A model generated the notes under the pieces. It was not told where the DNA came from. It saw only the letters and a list, made by a program, of their open reading frames with translations, and searched no databases. A stretch of 64,000 nucleotides of DNA. Source: Nitratireductor soli. GTDB lineage: Bacteria > Pseudomonadota > Alphaproteobacteria > Rhizobiales > Rhizobiaceae. The number at the start of each line of letters is the position of its first letter. The stretch's first letter is position 1. Below are positions 16,481 through 26,603 of the stretch, piece by piece. The position numbers and the translations under genes were made by a program. The stretch lies in the NCBI RefSeq assembly GCF_001050155.1, contig NZ_LFVY01000010.1, forward strand, positions 1 through 64,000, in the 5' to 3' direction.

Positions 16481-16607
16481 CAAAAAATTGGTGTCATATC
16501 ATCACCGACGGATCAAGAGCGCACTGCGAATAACGTTCCATTCCGGCACTCATCCAGCGCATAGGCACCGTGTTTTGGCAAAAATTGCCGGAAACTTGCC
16601 GCGAACC

Positions 16608-16636
16608 CTTGACTCAAACCTTGCGCGGCCTGATGG
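16608..16636 (+). promoter_or_regulatory. Candidate aglE promoter
   Basis: CTTGAC (16608-16613) equals the alphaproteobacterial -35 consensus. It is followed after 17 bases by TGATGG, a weak -10. The predicted transcription start, near 16643, falls at the edge of the AglR palindrome. Confidence 0.35.
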
Positions 16637-16644
16637 TATCGAAA

Positions 16645-16660
16645 TCCAAAGCGCTTTGGA
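16645..16660. promoter_or_regulatory. AglR operator upstream of aglE
   Basis: TCCAAAGCGCTTTGGA is a perfect 16-base palindrome of the type bound by LacI-family repressors (central CG flanked by symmetric arms). It lies 82 bases before aglE and at the predicted transcription start. Confidence 0.75.
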
Positions 16661-16741
16661 AACTGGCATGAGGATGCTTCGAGCGCTGCGGCAGAGAATG
16701 ATTGAGGAGGAGCGGCCTGACGGCCGCGAGTGGAGGAACTC

Positions 16742-18097
16742 ATGAAGACGTCCATGCTAGCCGGCGCGGTCGCGCTGGCGCTTTCCTGTAGCGCGGCCCA
16801 TGCGGCCGACCTGAAATTCGCGCCCGGCGAGGATGCGCGCTTCAACTGGAAGAGCTTTGAGGACTTCAAGGCCGCGCACGATTTCTCCGGCCAGGAGATG
16901 AGCCTGTTCGGCCCGTGGCTCAGCTCCGACAAGGATCTGATCGAATCGGTCACCGCCTATTTCGAGGAAGCGACCGGCGCCACGGTGAACTATTCCGGCT
17001 CAGATTCCTTCGAACAGCAGATCGTCATCGACACCCAGGCCGGCAGCGCGCCGAACGTCGCCGTCTTCCCGCAGCCGGGCCTGGCCTCCGACCTCGCGTC
17101 GAAGGGCCTGCTCGTCCCGCTCGGCAACGAGACCGCCGACTGGATGAAGGAGAATTACGCCGCCGGCCAATCCTGGGTCGACCTTGGCACCTACAAGGGC
17201 ACGGACGGCACGGACAGCTTCTTTGCCTTTGCCTACAAGGCCGATGTGAAATCGCTCGTCTGGTACGTGCCGGAGAATCTCGAGGATGCCGGCTATGAAG
17301 TGCCGCAGACGATGGAAGAGCTGAAAGCCCTGTCCGAGCAGATCGTCGCCGACGGCGAGACGCCCTGGTGCATCGGGCTGGGTTCCGGCGGCGCCACCGG
17401 CTGGCCGGCCACCGACTGGGTCGAGGACATGATGCTGCGCACGCAGCCGCCCGAAGTCTACGACCAGTGGGTCAAGAACGAGATCCCCTTCGACGATGAT
17501 CGCATCGTCGCGGCGATCGATGAATTCGGCACCTTCGCCAAGAACGACAAATATGTCGATGGCGGCGCCGGCGCCGTGGTATCGACCGACTTCCGCGACA
17601 GCCCGAAGGGCCTCTTCGCCTCGCCGCCGAAATGCTACCTGCACCATCAGGCATCTTTCATCCCTTCCTTTTTCCCGGAGGGAACGGAGCTTGGCCGCGA
17701 CGCCGACTTCTTCTACTTCCCCGCCTATGCGGAGAAGGACCTCGGCACGCCGGTCCTGGGCGCCGGCACGCTGTTCGCCATCACCAAGGATTCGGAAGTG
17801 GCGCGCGCCTTCATCGACTTTCTGAAGACGCCGATCGCCCATGAGGTGTGGATGGCGCAGGCAGGCTTCCTGACCCCGCTGAAGAGCGCCAATCCGGAAG
17901 CCTACGCCAATGACGCCTTGCGCAAGCAGGGCGAGATCCTGACCAATGCCACCACCTTCCGCTTCGACGGGTCCGACCTGATGCCCGGCAAGATCGGCGC
18001 CGGTGCTTTCTGGACCGGCATGATCGACTATGTCGGCGGCAAAGCTGCCAAGGAGGTCGGCGCCGACATCCAGAAGGAATGGGACGCCATCAAGTAG
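16742..18097 (+). CDS. aglE: Alpha-glucoside ABC transporter substrate-binding protein AglE
   Basis: A 451-residue periplasmic binding protein of the CUT1 sugar family. A signal peptide occupies about residues 1-22 (MKTSMLAGAVALALSCSAAHA) with an AHA-type cleavage site. It would deliver sucrose, maltose, trehalose or similar alpha-glucosides to AglF/AglG. The start at 16742 follows GGAGGAACTC; a GTG four codons earlier overlaps that ribosome site. It is the first gene of aglEFGAK, as in Sinorhizobium meliloti, and is followed by a stem-loop before aglF. Confidence 0.92.
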   Translation: MKTSMLAGAVALALSCSAAHAADLKFAPGEDARFNWKSFEDFKAAHDFSGQEMSLFGPWLSSDKDLIESVTAYFEEATGATVNYSGSDSFEQQIVIDTQAGSAPNVAVFPQPGLASDLASKGLLVPLGNETADWMKENYAAGQSWVDLGTYKGTDGTDSFFAFAYKADVKSLVWYVPENLEDAGYEVPQTMEELKALSEQIVADGETPWCIGLGSGGATGWPATDWVEDMMLRTQPPEVYDQWVKNEIPFDDDRIVAAIDEFGTFAKNDKYVDGGAGAVVSTDFRDSPKGLFASPPKCYLHHQASFIPSFFPEGTELGRDADFFYFPAYAEKDLGTPVLGAGTLFAITKDSEVARAFIDFLKTPIAHEVWMAQAGFLTPLKSANPEAYANDALRKQGEILTNATTFRFDGSDLMPGKIGAGAFWTGMIDYVGGKAAKEVGADIQKEWDAIK

Positions 18098-18117
18098 GAC
18101 CGACGTGCATGACGCCC

Positions 18118-18142
18118 CGCCCGCCGGCGCTGTCGGCGGGCG
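18118..18142 (+). terminator. Stem-loop between aglE and aglF
   Basis: A perfect 9-base stem, CGCCCGCCG and CGGCGGGCG, has a 7-base loop. It lacks a U-tract, so it is more likely an attenuating or RNA-protecting hairpin that gives the binding protein mRNA a higher level than the downstream permease genes. Confidence 0.5.
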
Positions 18143-18191
18143 TGGAGGGCGCCAGGCTGGAAACCGGAACCGCAGCTTCCAGGAGGCTGAC

Positions 18192-19346
18192 ATGGCCATT
18201 TCCTCGACCATAACCACCCCGACGACCGGATCGCCCGGCCCCGGCGGGTTCTTCGTCACGCTCGCCATCGCCCTGTTCATCATGCTTGCGGGCATCGTGG
18301 TGAGCGTCGTCTGCGCGGTCGCCGTATTCGCCGCGCTGAACGCGATCCTGCCGGACATCAAGCTGGTCCAGGCGGTGCTCGTCATGCTGCTCGGCGTCGC
18401 CGCCTGCTTCGGTTATTTCTGGGGTTCGAACCGCATCCTCGACACGATCTATCCGGCGCACGGCGCGCGGATCGCCGACAACATCAACAAGGCCAACAGC
18501 ATAAGGCCCTGGCTTTTCCTCGGCCCAGCCGTCGTCATCCTCGGCGTCTATCTCGTCTATCCGGTCGTCAATTCGATCTTCCTCAGCTTCCACGGGCCGG
18601 ACGGCCGCCAATGGGTGGGCGGGGCGAACTATGCCTGGCTCGTCACCGATGCCGCCTTCCGCGAAAGCATGTTCAACAACATTCTCTGGCTGCTGGTGGT
18701 GCCGGCGGCCGCCACATTCTTCGGCCTGATCGCCGCGGCACTGACCGACCGCATCGGCTGGGGCAATCTGGCCAAGAGCCTGATCTTCATGCCGATGGCG
18801 ATTTCCTTCGTCGGCGCCAGCGTGATCTGGAAATTCATCTACGATTACCGTCCCCAGGGAACGGAGCAGATCGGCCTGCTGAACGCCATCGTCACCTTCT
18901 TCGGTGGCGAACCGCAGGCCTGGATCACCCTGCCCCTGTGGAACAGCTTCTTCCTGATGGTCATCCTCATCTGGATCCAGACCGGCTTCGCCATGGTCAT
19001 CCTCTCGGCGGCCCTGCGCGGCATTCCGGAGGAGACCATCGAAGCGGCCATCATCGACGGCGCTTCGCCGCTGCAGATCTTCTACAAGATCAAGGTGCCG
19101 CAGATCTGGGGCACCATCGCCGTGGTCTGGACCACCATCACCATCCTCGTCCTCAAGGTGTTCGACATCGTCCTGGCCATGACCAACGGCCAGTGGGGCA
19201 GCCAGGTGCTGGCCAACTACATGTTCGACTGGATGTTCCGCGGCCTCGATTTCGGCCGCGCCTCGACCATCGCCCTGGTCATCATGGCCATGGTCACGCC
19301 GATCATGATCTGGAACATCCGCGAAGCGCGAAAGGACATGAAATGA
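18192..19346 (+). CDS. aglF: Alpha-glucoside ABC transporter permease AglF
   Basis: A 384-residue inner-membrane permease of the CUT1 family. Two extra N-terminal helices (about residues 20-80) precede the usual six-helix core. The cytosolic EAA loop, which contacts the ATPase AglK, is around IPEETIEAAIIDGAS. The start at 18192 follows AGGAGGCTGAC. Its stop overlaps the aglG start in ATGA, so the two permeases are translationally coupled. It forms the channel with AglG. Confidence 0.92.
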   Translation: MAISSTITTPTTGSPGPGGFFVTLAIALFIMLAGIVVSVVCAVAVFAALNAILPDIKLVQAVLVMLLGVAACFGYFWGSNRILDTIYPAHGARIADNINKANSIRPWLFLGPAVVILGVYLVYPVVNSIFLSFHGPDGRQWVGGANYAWLVTDAAFRESMFNNILWLLVVPAAATFFGLIAAALTDRIGWGNLAKSLIFMPMAISFVGASVIWKFIYDYRPQGTEQIGLLNAIVTFFGGEPQAWITLPLWNSFFLMVILIWIQTGFAMVILSAALRGIPEETIEAAIIDGASPLQIFYKIKVPQIWGTIAVVWTTITILVLKVFDIVLAMTNGQWGSQVLANYMFDWMFRGLDFGRASTIALVIMAMVTPIMIWNIREARKDMK

Positions 19347-20476
19347 GCACGGTCGTCGGAAGTCGCCCGGCCCTGACCTGGGCCGTTCATCTGGCCGTCC
19401 TGTTCCTGGTGGCGCTGTGGACGCTGCCGACGCTCGGTATCCTCGTTTCCTCGCTGCGCGACAAGGACCAGCTCGCCATCAGCGGCTGGTGGACGGCGCT
19501 GACCGCCTCCGAACGCAACCTCGTTGCGCGCGCCGCACCGCCCGAGGACGCACAGCCGGAAGGCGGGCGCTGGGTGTTGACGGGCAACGTGTTCAACGGC
19601 GACGGCGCGGCCGCGGCCTTCGGCGTCTCCTCACGCGAGCCATCGGCCTTCGCCGCCGGCGACACCGCCGAACTGGGCGATGGCGCGACGGTGACCGTCG
19701 AGGCCAATGGCGACTACGTCATCGCCTATCCGGAAAAGCCTGACGGCAAGCGCGGCCAGCGCATCTTCATAAGCTCCGTCGAACCGCCGAAATTCACCAC
19801 GGAGAATTATGAGAACGTGCTGTTCTCAGAGGGGCTGGGCAAGAGCTTCATCAACACGATGACGGTGACGATCCCGGCGACCGTCATCCCGATCCTGATC
19901 GCGGCTTACGCGGCCTATGCGCTGGCCTGGATGGAGTTTCCTGGCCGCGCCCTGCTGCTCGCCACAATCGTCGGCCTTCTGGTGGTGCCGCTGCAGATGT
20001 CGCTGATCCCGCTGCTCCGGCTCTACAACGAAGTCGGCATCGGCAAATCCTTCATCGGCATCTGGCTGGCGCATACGGGCTTCGGCTTGCCGCTGGCCAT
20101 CTATCTCCTGCGCAACTACATGGCCGGCCTGCCACGCGAGATCATCGAAAGCGCCAAGGTGGACGGCGCGTCCGACTTCGAGATCTTCCGCAAGATCATC
20201 CTGCCATTGTCCTTCCCGGCGCTCGCCTCCTTCGCCATCTTCCAGTTCCTGTGGACCTGGAACGATCTGCTCGTCGCCACCGTCTTCCTCGGCAACAACG
20301 AGGAACAGCTGGTGCTGACAGGGCGCTTGCGCGAACTGCTCGGATCGCGCGGCGGCAATTGGGAAATCCTGACGGCCTCGGCCTTCGTCGCCATCATCGT
20401 GCCGATCCTCGTCTTCTTCGCCATGCAACGTTATCTGGTCCGCGGCCTCCTGGCCGGGTCCGTCAAAGGAGGCTGA
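19343..20476 (+). CDS. aglG: Alpha-glucoside ABC transporter permease AglG
   Basis: A 377-residue CUT1 permease. One N-terminal helix is followed by a periplasmic insert of about 110 residues (roughly 45-155), then the remaining helices. The EAA loop is near REIIESAKVDGASDFEIF. Such an insert is usual for AglG and may touch the binding protein. It overlaps aglF by four bases. The aglA start lies 8 bases after its stop. Confidence 0.92.
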   Translation: MSTVVGSRPALTWAVHLAVLFLVALWTLPTLGILVSSLRDKDQLAISGWWTALTASERNLVARAAPPEDAQPEGGRWVLTGNVFNGDGAAAAFGVSSREPSAFAAGDTAELGDGATVTVEANGDYVIAYPEKPDGKRGQRIFISSVEPPKFTTENYENVLFSEGLGKSFINTMTVTIPATVIPILIAAYAAYALAWMEFPGRALLLATIVGLLVVPLQMSLIPLLRLYNEVGIGKSFIGIWLAHTGFGLPLAIYLLRNYMAGLPREIIESAKVDGASDFEIFRKIILPLSFPALASFAIFQFLWTWNDLLVATVFLGNNEEQLVLTGRLRELLGSRGGNWEILTASAFVAIIVPILVFFAMQRYLVRGLLAGSVKGG

Positions 20477-20484
20477 CCGCTCCC

Positions 20485-22167
20485 ATGAATGTCCTGCACG
20501 ATGTCCCGTTCGAATATGCCCCGGGGGCGATGAGCCGGCATGCCGAGGACCCCGATTGGTGGCGCGGCGCGGTGATCTATCAGATCTATCCGCGCTCGTT
20601 CCAGGATTCGAACGGCGACGGCATCGGCGACCTGAAGGGCATCACCCAGCGCCTGCCCTACATCGCCTCGCTGGGTGTCGACGCGATCTGGATATCGCCC
20701 TTCTTCAAATCGCCCATGCTCGATTTCGGCTATGACGTGTCGGACTACAAGCAGGTCGATCCGATGTTCGGCTCGCTGGCCGATTTCGACGCCATGATCA
20801 CCGAGGCGCACCGTCTCGGCCTCAAGGTGATGATCGACCAGGTGATTTCGCACTCCTCCGACCGCCATCCCTGGTTCGTCGAAAGCCGCGAGAACCGCAC
20901 CAACCCGCGCGCCGACTGGTATGTCTGGGCCGATCCCAAGCCGGACGGCAGCCCGCCCAACAACTGGCTGTCGATCTTCGGCGGCTCGGCCTGGCAATGG
21001 GACACCAGCCGCTGCCAGTACTACCTGCACAATTTCCTCGCCAGCCAGCCGGATCTGAACTTCCACAACCACCAGGTCCAGGACGCGCTGCTCGACACGG
21101 TGCGCTTCTGGCTCGACCGCGGCGTCGACGGCTTCCGCCTCGACACGATCAATTTCTACTTCCATTCGGCCGGTCTCGAAGACAATCCGCCGCTTGGCCA
21201 GGACCAGCGCAACGCCAAGATCGCTCCGGCGGTCAATCCCTACAATTACCAGGAACACCTGTACGACAAGAACCAGCCGGAGAACCTGGCGTTCCTGAAG
21301 CGCTTCCGCGCGCTGCTCGACGAATATCCAGGCTCCACCGCCGTCGGCGAGGTGGGCGATGCCCAGCGCGGGCTCGACATCGTCGCCGATTACACCAGCG
21401 GCGGCGACAAAGTGCATATGTGCTACTCCTTCGAGTTCCTCTCGCAGGAGCCGCTGACGCCAGCCCGGGTGCGCGGCGTCATCGAGACCTTCCAGCAAAA
21501 GGCGCCGGACGGCTGGTCGTGCTGGAGCTTTTCAAACCACGACGTGGTGCGGCACGCCTCGCGCTGGGCCGACCAGGTGCATGACCGCGACGCATTCTTG
21601 AAGATGACGACGACCCTCGTCCTGTCGCTGCGCGGCTCGGTCTGTCTCTATCAGGGCGAGGAACTGGGGCTGACGGAGGCGGTGCTCGACCTGAAGGATC
21701 TGCAGGACCCGTACGGCATCCAGTTCTGGCCGACCTTCAAGGGCCGCGACGGCTGCCGCACGCCGATGGTCTGGTCGGAAAGCCAGGTCAATGCGGGCTT
21801 TTCCTCCGGCAAGCCATGGCTGCCCGTACCGCCGGAACACCTGCATCTGGCCGTTTCTGCGCAAGGCGGCGGCGACACGCTGCTGGCCCACTATCGTGGC
21901 GCCCTCGCCTTTCGCGCCCGGCATGAGGAATTCGCCAAGGGCGACATCGCCTTTCGCGACGCGGGAGACGACGTGCTCCTGTTCGAACGATCCATGGCCG
22001 GCGCCTCCATACTGGTCGCCATCAATATGAGCGACCGCCCGGCGGAAGTGACGCTCGACCTCAAGGCCTACACGGAAATGACCGATTCCGGCGCCGCCGG
22101 GCAGATTGAAGACGGCACACTGAAGCTGCCGCCTTACGCAAGCTGGTTCGCCCGCAAGGGACGATGA
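20485..22167 (+). CDS. aglA: Family GH13 alpha-glucosidase AglA
   Basis: A 560-residue GH13 enzyme. The nucleophile is Asp220 in DGFRLDTINF, the acid/base Glu289 in AVGEVGD, and the third acid Asp353 in SFSNHDV; the N-terminal YQIYPRSFQDSNGDGIGDL is the family's region I. It has no signal peptide, so imported sucrose, maltose or similar sugars are split to glucose in the cytosol. The start at 20485 fits gene spacing, with the AGGAGG site lying inside the aglG end. It is the fourth gene of aglEFGAK. Confidence 0.92.
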   Translation: MNVLHDVPFEYAPGAMSRHAEDPDWWRGAVIYQIYPRSFQDSNGDGIGDLKGITQRLPYIASLGVDAIWISPFFKSPMLDFGYDVSDYKQVDPMFGSLADFDAMITEAHRLGLKVMIDQVISHSSDRHPWFVESRENRTNPRADWYVWADPKPDGSPPNNWLSIFGGSAWQWDTSRCQYYLHNFLASQPDLNFHNHQVQDALLDTVRFWLDRGVDGFRLDTINFYFHSAGLEDNPPLGQDQRNAKIAPAVNPYNYQEHLYDKNQPENLAFLKRFRALLDEYPGSTAVGEVGDAQRGLDIVADYTSGGDKVHMCYSFEFLSQEPLTPARVRGVIETFQQKAPDGWSCWSFSNHDVVRHASRWADQVHDRDAFLKMTTTLVLSLRGSVCLYQGEELGLTEAVLDLKDLQDPYGIQFWPTFKGRDGCRTPMVWSESQVNAGFSSGKPWLPVPPEHLHLAVSAQGGGDTLLAHYRGALAFRARHEEFAKGDIAFRDAGDDVLLFERSMAGASILVAINMSDRPAEVTLDLKAYTEMTDSGAAGQIEDGTLKLPPYASWFARKGR

Positions 22168-22180
22168 AAAGGGGGAGGAA

Positions 22181-23269
<1,089 letters not shown>

Positions 23270-23295
23270 GTACAGGAACAAACGGCTCCTCTTTT

Positions 23296-23324
23296 CTTGA
23301 CCCGAATCGAAAGCTTACCTAACC
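23296..23324 (+). promoter_or_regulatory. Candidate visNR promoter
   Basis: CTTGAC and CTAACC are 17 bases apart, fitting the alphaproteobacterial housekeeping promoter (CTTGAC-N17-CTATAT) at the -35 but only half at the -10. It would give a leader of roughly 215 bases before visN, which is long. In 23325-23548 I see only the small reading frame described next and a short TGCCGG/CCGGCA hairpin near 23434. Confidence 0.35.
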
Positions 23325-23478
23325 ATGGGTAATGCGGGCCGGGGGCCGGTTCTCGCCATCATCTTTGTCGACGTGGGCGCACGCTCGTCTCCGTCAAGCG
23401 ACCCGTTTGCCGGGCGCCTGTTTTACTGAGTATGCCGGTTTTTGCCGGCAGCCTTCGTTCTTGCTGAGCGGGAGAACG

Positions 23479-23508
23479 ATGGTCTCCGTATTGCCTATCC
23501 GCGACTGA
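23479..23508 (+). CDS. Possible 9-codon upstream frame in the visN leader
   Basis: The frame MVSVLPIRD begins at an ATG preceded by GGGAG with 4 bases between and ends in TGA 40 bases before visN. It may be chance, but its ribosome site is as good as that of neighbouring genes, so a leader-peptide role in visN translation is possible. Confidence 0.2.
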   Translation: MVSVLPIRD

Positions 23509-23548
23509 ACAGGCACCCCGGCGGGCGCGCCGGCAGCAGTGGGATGCG

Positions 23549-24241
23549 ATGACAACCGACATGCGCGAGAGAACTGCCGCACCGCGCCGCAAGGCGGCGA
23601 CGAGGCGTGATCTCGCGACGCTGGCGCGCCAGGGCTGCCGCGAGGCTGGCGCCGCCTTCTACCTGATCGCCGATACCGCGCCGGGCGGCGCATCGGGCGC
23701 CCTGCGCATCCTGGTGTCCAACTGGAGCTTCGACACGATCGAGGATGTCGGCCTGAGCGCCATCGCCCGCCTTGTCGAAAGCCCCATCTCGACCTCTCCC
23801 GGTGCCGCGCCCTGCGCATGGCACCCGCTCGCCCTGGCTGCCCTGTTGGCCCAAGACGACGTCGCCAGACTGTGTCAGCACGACCATCAGGAAATGTTCC
23901 TGCTCAAGCTGCCGGCCGGCAAGGGCCGCTTCATCGGGCTGTTTTCGGCAATGACGGCAGGCAGCGTCGACGCGGCCCGGCTGGCCCGCACGCAGATGGC
24001 GCTCTGCCATATGCTGTCCGGGCTGGAGAACGAGAAGGCTGCTTCGGGCGAGCTTCTTTCCGAGCGCGAGCGCGAATGCCTGTCGTGGGTGTCGCAGGGC
24101 AAGACCGCAGACGAGGTTTCGCAGATCCTCAACGTCTCATCGAATACGGTGAACAGCTACGTGGCGCATGCGATCCACAAATTGTCGGCCAAGAACCGCG
24201 CCATGGCCATCGCCACCGCCATCCGGCGCGGGATCATCTGA
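23549..24241 (+). CDS. visN: VisN, LuxR-type master regulator of motility
   Basis: A 230-residue protein with an N-terminal ligand-like domain of unknown ligand and a C-terminal LuxR-type helix-turn-helix (about residues 165-228, LSERERECLSWVSQGKTADE). In rhizobia VisN and VisR form a heterodimer that tops the flagellar hierarchy and activates rem. Its stop is directly followed by the visR start with no gap. Its place between agl and the motA operon matches the rhizobial island layout. The assignment rests on domain type, pairing and neighbourhood. Confidence 0.85.
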   Translation: MTTDMRERTAAPRRKAATRRDLATLARQGCREAGAAFYLIADTAPGGASGALRILVSNWSFDTIEDVGLSAIARLVESPISTSPGAAPCAWHPLALAALLAQDDVARLCQHDHQEMFLLKLPAGKGRFIGLFSAMTAGSVDAARLARTQMALCHMLSGLENEKAASGELLSERERECLSWVSQGKTADEVSQILNVSSNTVNSYVAHAIHKLSAKNRAMAIATAIRRGII

Positions 24242-24943
24242 GTGACCGCCGCAGGCAAACCATATCGATCCATCGACACGCCCGCGCCCGACGCGACGCA
24301 TGAAATCGCCCGGAAACTGCGCGCGCTTTGCGCGGGCATCGGCGCGGAGAGTTTTCATCTCTGCTTTCTCGACGGCGTGACGGAACGGCACCTCATCCCG
24401 TGCATCGACAGCGCCTTTCCAGGTGAACTGTCCCAGACCCGAACGCTCCTTGGCCGATTACCCTGGCGCTTCGCCGACATCGCTGCCGACGCCTCGCATC
24501 CCTTCTGGTGGGGAGAAAACCCGCCGGAGGATTTTGCGCAGCTTTTCTGCGAACGCATCCCTTCCATGGAAGACGGCGTGGGCATCGCCCTGCCGCTGAG
24601 CACGGAACACCGCCGGCTGGGCGTCGTGTTCTTCATCGGCCGCACGCTCAAGGTGGAGCCGCAGGCTTTGCTCGACACGCACAGCGCGTGCCACGCATTG
24701 TTCAGCGCGTTGGCTGAACTCTACCCCGACACGGACGAAGCGCCTGTGCCGGCAATCTCCAAGCGGGAACTGCAGTGTCTGAAGCTGACGGCCAACGGCC
24801 TGACCAGCGAGGACATCGCCAGGCGCCTCGGCCTGTCGGTGCACACGGCGAACCAGTATCTCGCCAGCACCACGCAGAAACTCAATGCCGTCAATCGCAT
24901 CCATGCTGTTGCGAAAGCCTTGCGCATCGGCTTGATCGATTGA
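24242..24943 (+). CDS. visR: VisR, LuxR-type master regulator of motility
   Basis: A 233-residue partner of VisN with the same build: an N-terminal sensor-like domain and a LuxR helix-turn-helix at about residues 168-230 (SKRELQCLKLTANGLTSEDI). The GTG start abuts the visN TGA, so translation is coupled. It converges on the small unknown gene at 24956 with only 12 bases between, leaving no room for a separate terminator. Confidence 0.85.
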   Translation: MTAAGKPYRSIDTPAPDATHEIARKLRALCAGIGAESFHLCFLDGVTERHLIPCIDSAFPGELSQTRTLLGRLPWRFADIAADASHPFWWGENPPEDFAQLFCERIPSMEDGVGIALPLSTEHRRLGVVFFIGRTLKVEPQALLDTHSACHALFSALAELYPDTDEAPVPAISKRELQCLKLTANGLTSEDIARRLGLSVHTANQYLASTTQKLNAVNRIHAVAKALRIGLID

Positions 24944-24955
24944 CGAAACTGCCGT

Positions 24956-25396
24956 TCAGCCGTTGATCAGGGGCCGTGCCGTCCGGACGATCCGGGCAGC
25001 GCCGAGCGCCTGTTCCAGGTAGCGTGAATTCTCCTCGGGATCCTCTGCAGGATCCTCGAACGCCACGTAGTTGACCTCGACGGCTGCGTTGACGGCGCTG
25101 AGCTCCAGCGTGAAATAGACCGTCGCACCACGCGGCCGCAACTCCAGATCGAGCACGATGCGCGGATTGCCCGTCCAGCAGACATGCGCTTCGCAGCCAT
25201 GCCCGAGGCGCAGCGTTCCCGGCATGAAATACAATTCCGCCGCCGATTCGACGATGTCGGCGATGCTCGCCATGCTTTCCAGCCGGATGAAGGCAACATA
25301 ATCCGCGACATCGACAAGCCGAAGTTCGTTGGCCACCGACCGGATGGCATTGCCAACGATGATCTCGCGCCCGGGCGAATGCGGTTGCCTATTCAT
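24956..25396 (-). CDS. Uncharacterised protein coupled to flhB
   Basis: A 146-residue protein without a signal peptide or membrane segment. I recognise no family. It appears as an alternating alpha/beta domain with a central ILDLELRPRGATVYFTLELS-like strand pair and an acidic C-terminal third (DPAEDPEEN). Its ATG lies inside the last codons of flhB (8-base overlap), so it is the last gene of motA-fliM-fliN-fliG-flhB and is translated with it. A role in flagellar export or regulation is possible from position only. Confidence 0.65.
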   Translation of the reverse strand: MNRQPHSPGREIIVGNAIRSVANELRLVDVADYVAFIRLESMASIADIVESAAELYFMPGTLRLGHGCEAHVCWTGNPRIVLDLELRPRGATVYFTLELSAVNAAVEVNYVAFEDPAEDPEENSRYLEQALGAARIVRTARPLING

Positions 25397-26483
25397 GATG
25401 TATCCCTGCTGACTGCGGTCTCTCCCCGGTCCGGTAGATGCGACGGATCAGCTCCGCCACAGCCTTGTAGAACTGGGATGGAATGAGGTTATCAACCGAA
25501 ACTTGTTTGTACATGGAGCGCGCGAGCACCGGCTCTTCGAACACCGGAATGTTATGTGCCAGCGCTATCTCCTTGATTTTCAGGGCAATCAAGTCTCTTC
25601 CCTTGGCCACGACAACGGGAGCGGCGTCCTCGTCGCGCCGGTAGCGCATGGCAATGGCGAAATGCGTCGGATTGGCGATCACGAGCGTTGCTTGTGGCAC
25701 AGCACTCATCATGCGCTGCCGGGCGCGGTCGCGCGCCAGCGAGCGCAGGCGCGCCTTGACGATCGGATCGCCCTCGCTCTGCTTGTGCTCGTCCTTCACC
25801 TCCTGCCGCGTCATGCGCAGGTCCTGGCGCCACTGGTAACGCGACCAGAACAGGTCGGCGACGGCGATCACGGCGATCACCAGGGTCACCACCACCAGGC
25901 TTTCGACGGCGATGTCGCGAATGACACCGGTGAACTCCACCGGATTGGTGATCATGCCGGCCAACAGCCGCGTCTCCGCCTCGCGCATGGCGAAGATGAG
26001 AAACCCGCCGGCGACCAGAAGCTTGCCCACCGACTTGGCGAACTCGACCATCCCCTTGACGCCGAAAATGCGGCTCCAGCCCTGCTTCAGCGAAATGCGC
26101 GACAGTTTCGGCTGGATGCGGTTGAGCACGAAGCGCGGCATGTTCTGCAGAACCGAAGCGGTGATGCCGGCGACGATCAGCAACACCATGACGACGCCAA
26201 CCGCCTTGACGATCTCGAAGAAGACCAATTGGTAGATGGCGATGGCGTCGGCCTGCGTTTCCAGCCTCCAGCCATCGGCGCGCTCGAGGAAGATCGAAAG
26301 AAAGCTGCCCAGGCGTATGGCGCTGCCCTGGGCAAAGAAGATCGTGAAAGCCAGGATCGCCAGGAAGGAAGCGAAGACCGGGATTTCCTTCGAGAAGGGC
26401 AATTGGCCCTTGTCGACGGAATCGCGGATTTTCTTCTCCGTCGCTTCCTCGGTCTTGCTTTCCTTGTCCGCTCCTTCAGACAT
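25389..26483 (-). CDS. flhB: Flagellar export switch protein FlhB
   Basis: A 364-residue inner-membrane protein of the type III export gate. Four helices lie in the N-terminal two thirds. The cytosolic domain holds ANPTHFAIAM, whose NPTH is the self-cleavage site that switches substrate class from rod/hook to filament. The N-terminal TEEATEKKIRDS is typical. It follows fliG after a 120-base gap filled by a repeat element. Confidence 0.95.
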   Translation of the reverse strand: MSEGADKESKTEEATEKKIRDSVDKGQLPFSKEIPVFASFLAILAFTIFFAQGSAIRLGSFLSIFLERADGWRLETQADAIAIYQLVFFEIVKAVGVVMVLLIVAGITASVLQNMPRFVLNRIQPKLSRISLKQGWSRIFGVKGMVEFAKSVGKLLVAGGFLIFAMREAETRLLAGMITNPVEFTGVIRDIAVESLVVVTLVIAVIAVADLFWSRYQWRQDLRMTRQEVKDEHKQSEGDPIVKARLRSLARDRARQRMMSAVPQATLVIANPTHFAIAMRYRRDEDAAPVVVAKGRDLIALKIKEIALAHNIPVFEEPVLARSMYKQVSVDNLIPSQFYKAVAELIRRIYRTGERPQSAGIHHE

Positions 26484-26504
26484 GCCCGCAACCCATCGCG
26501 ACTA

Positions 26505-26603
26505 GTGCATTTTGCAGTCAGGTGGAATCACCTGGCGTCCGCATAAATGCGGAAAAACAAAGAGATAGAGCGGGACAGCGTTTCCATGAAACGATGAACC
26601 GGT
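26505..26603 (+). repeat. Three-copy intergenic repeat, copy A
   Basis: About 100 bases made of several hairpins: CAGGTG/CACCTG, CCGCAT/ATGCGG and GTTTC/GAAAC arms. It is closely similar to the reverse complement of 59553-59652 and to the shorter copy at 57995-58072. It fills the gap between fliG and flhB on the flagellar minus-strand unit and may affect mRNA ends or stability there. Confidence 0.7.

Noticed and set aside
18118-18142. Full terminator after aglE
   Set aside because: The stem is strong but no U-tract follows, and aglF has no separate promoter that I can see, so it is treated as an internal stem-loop.
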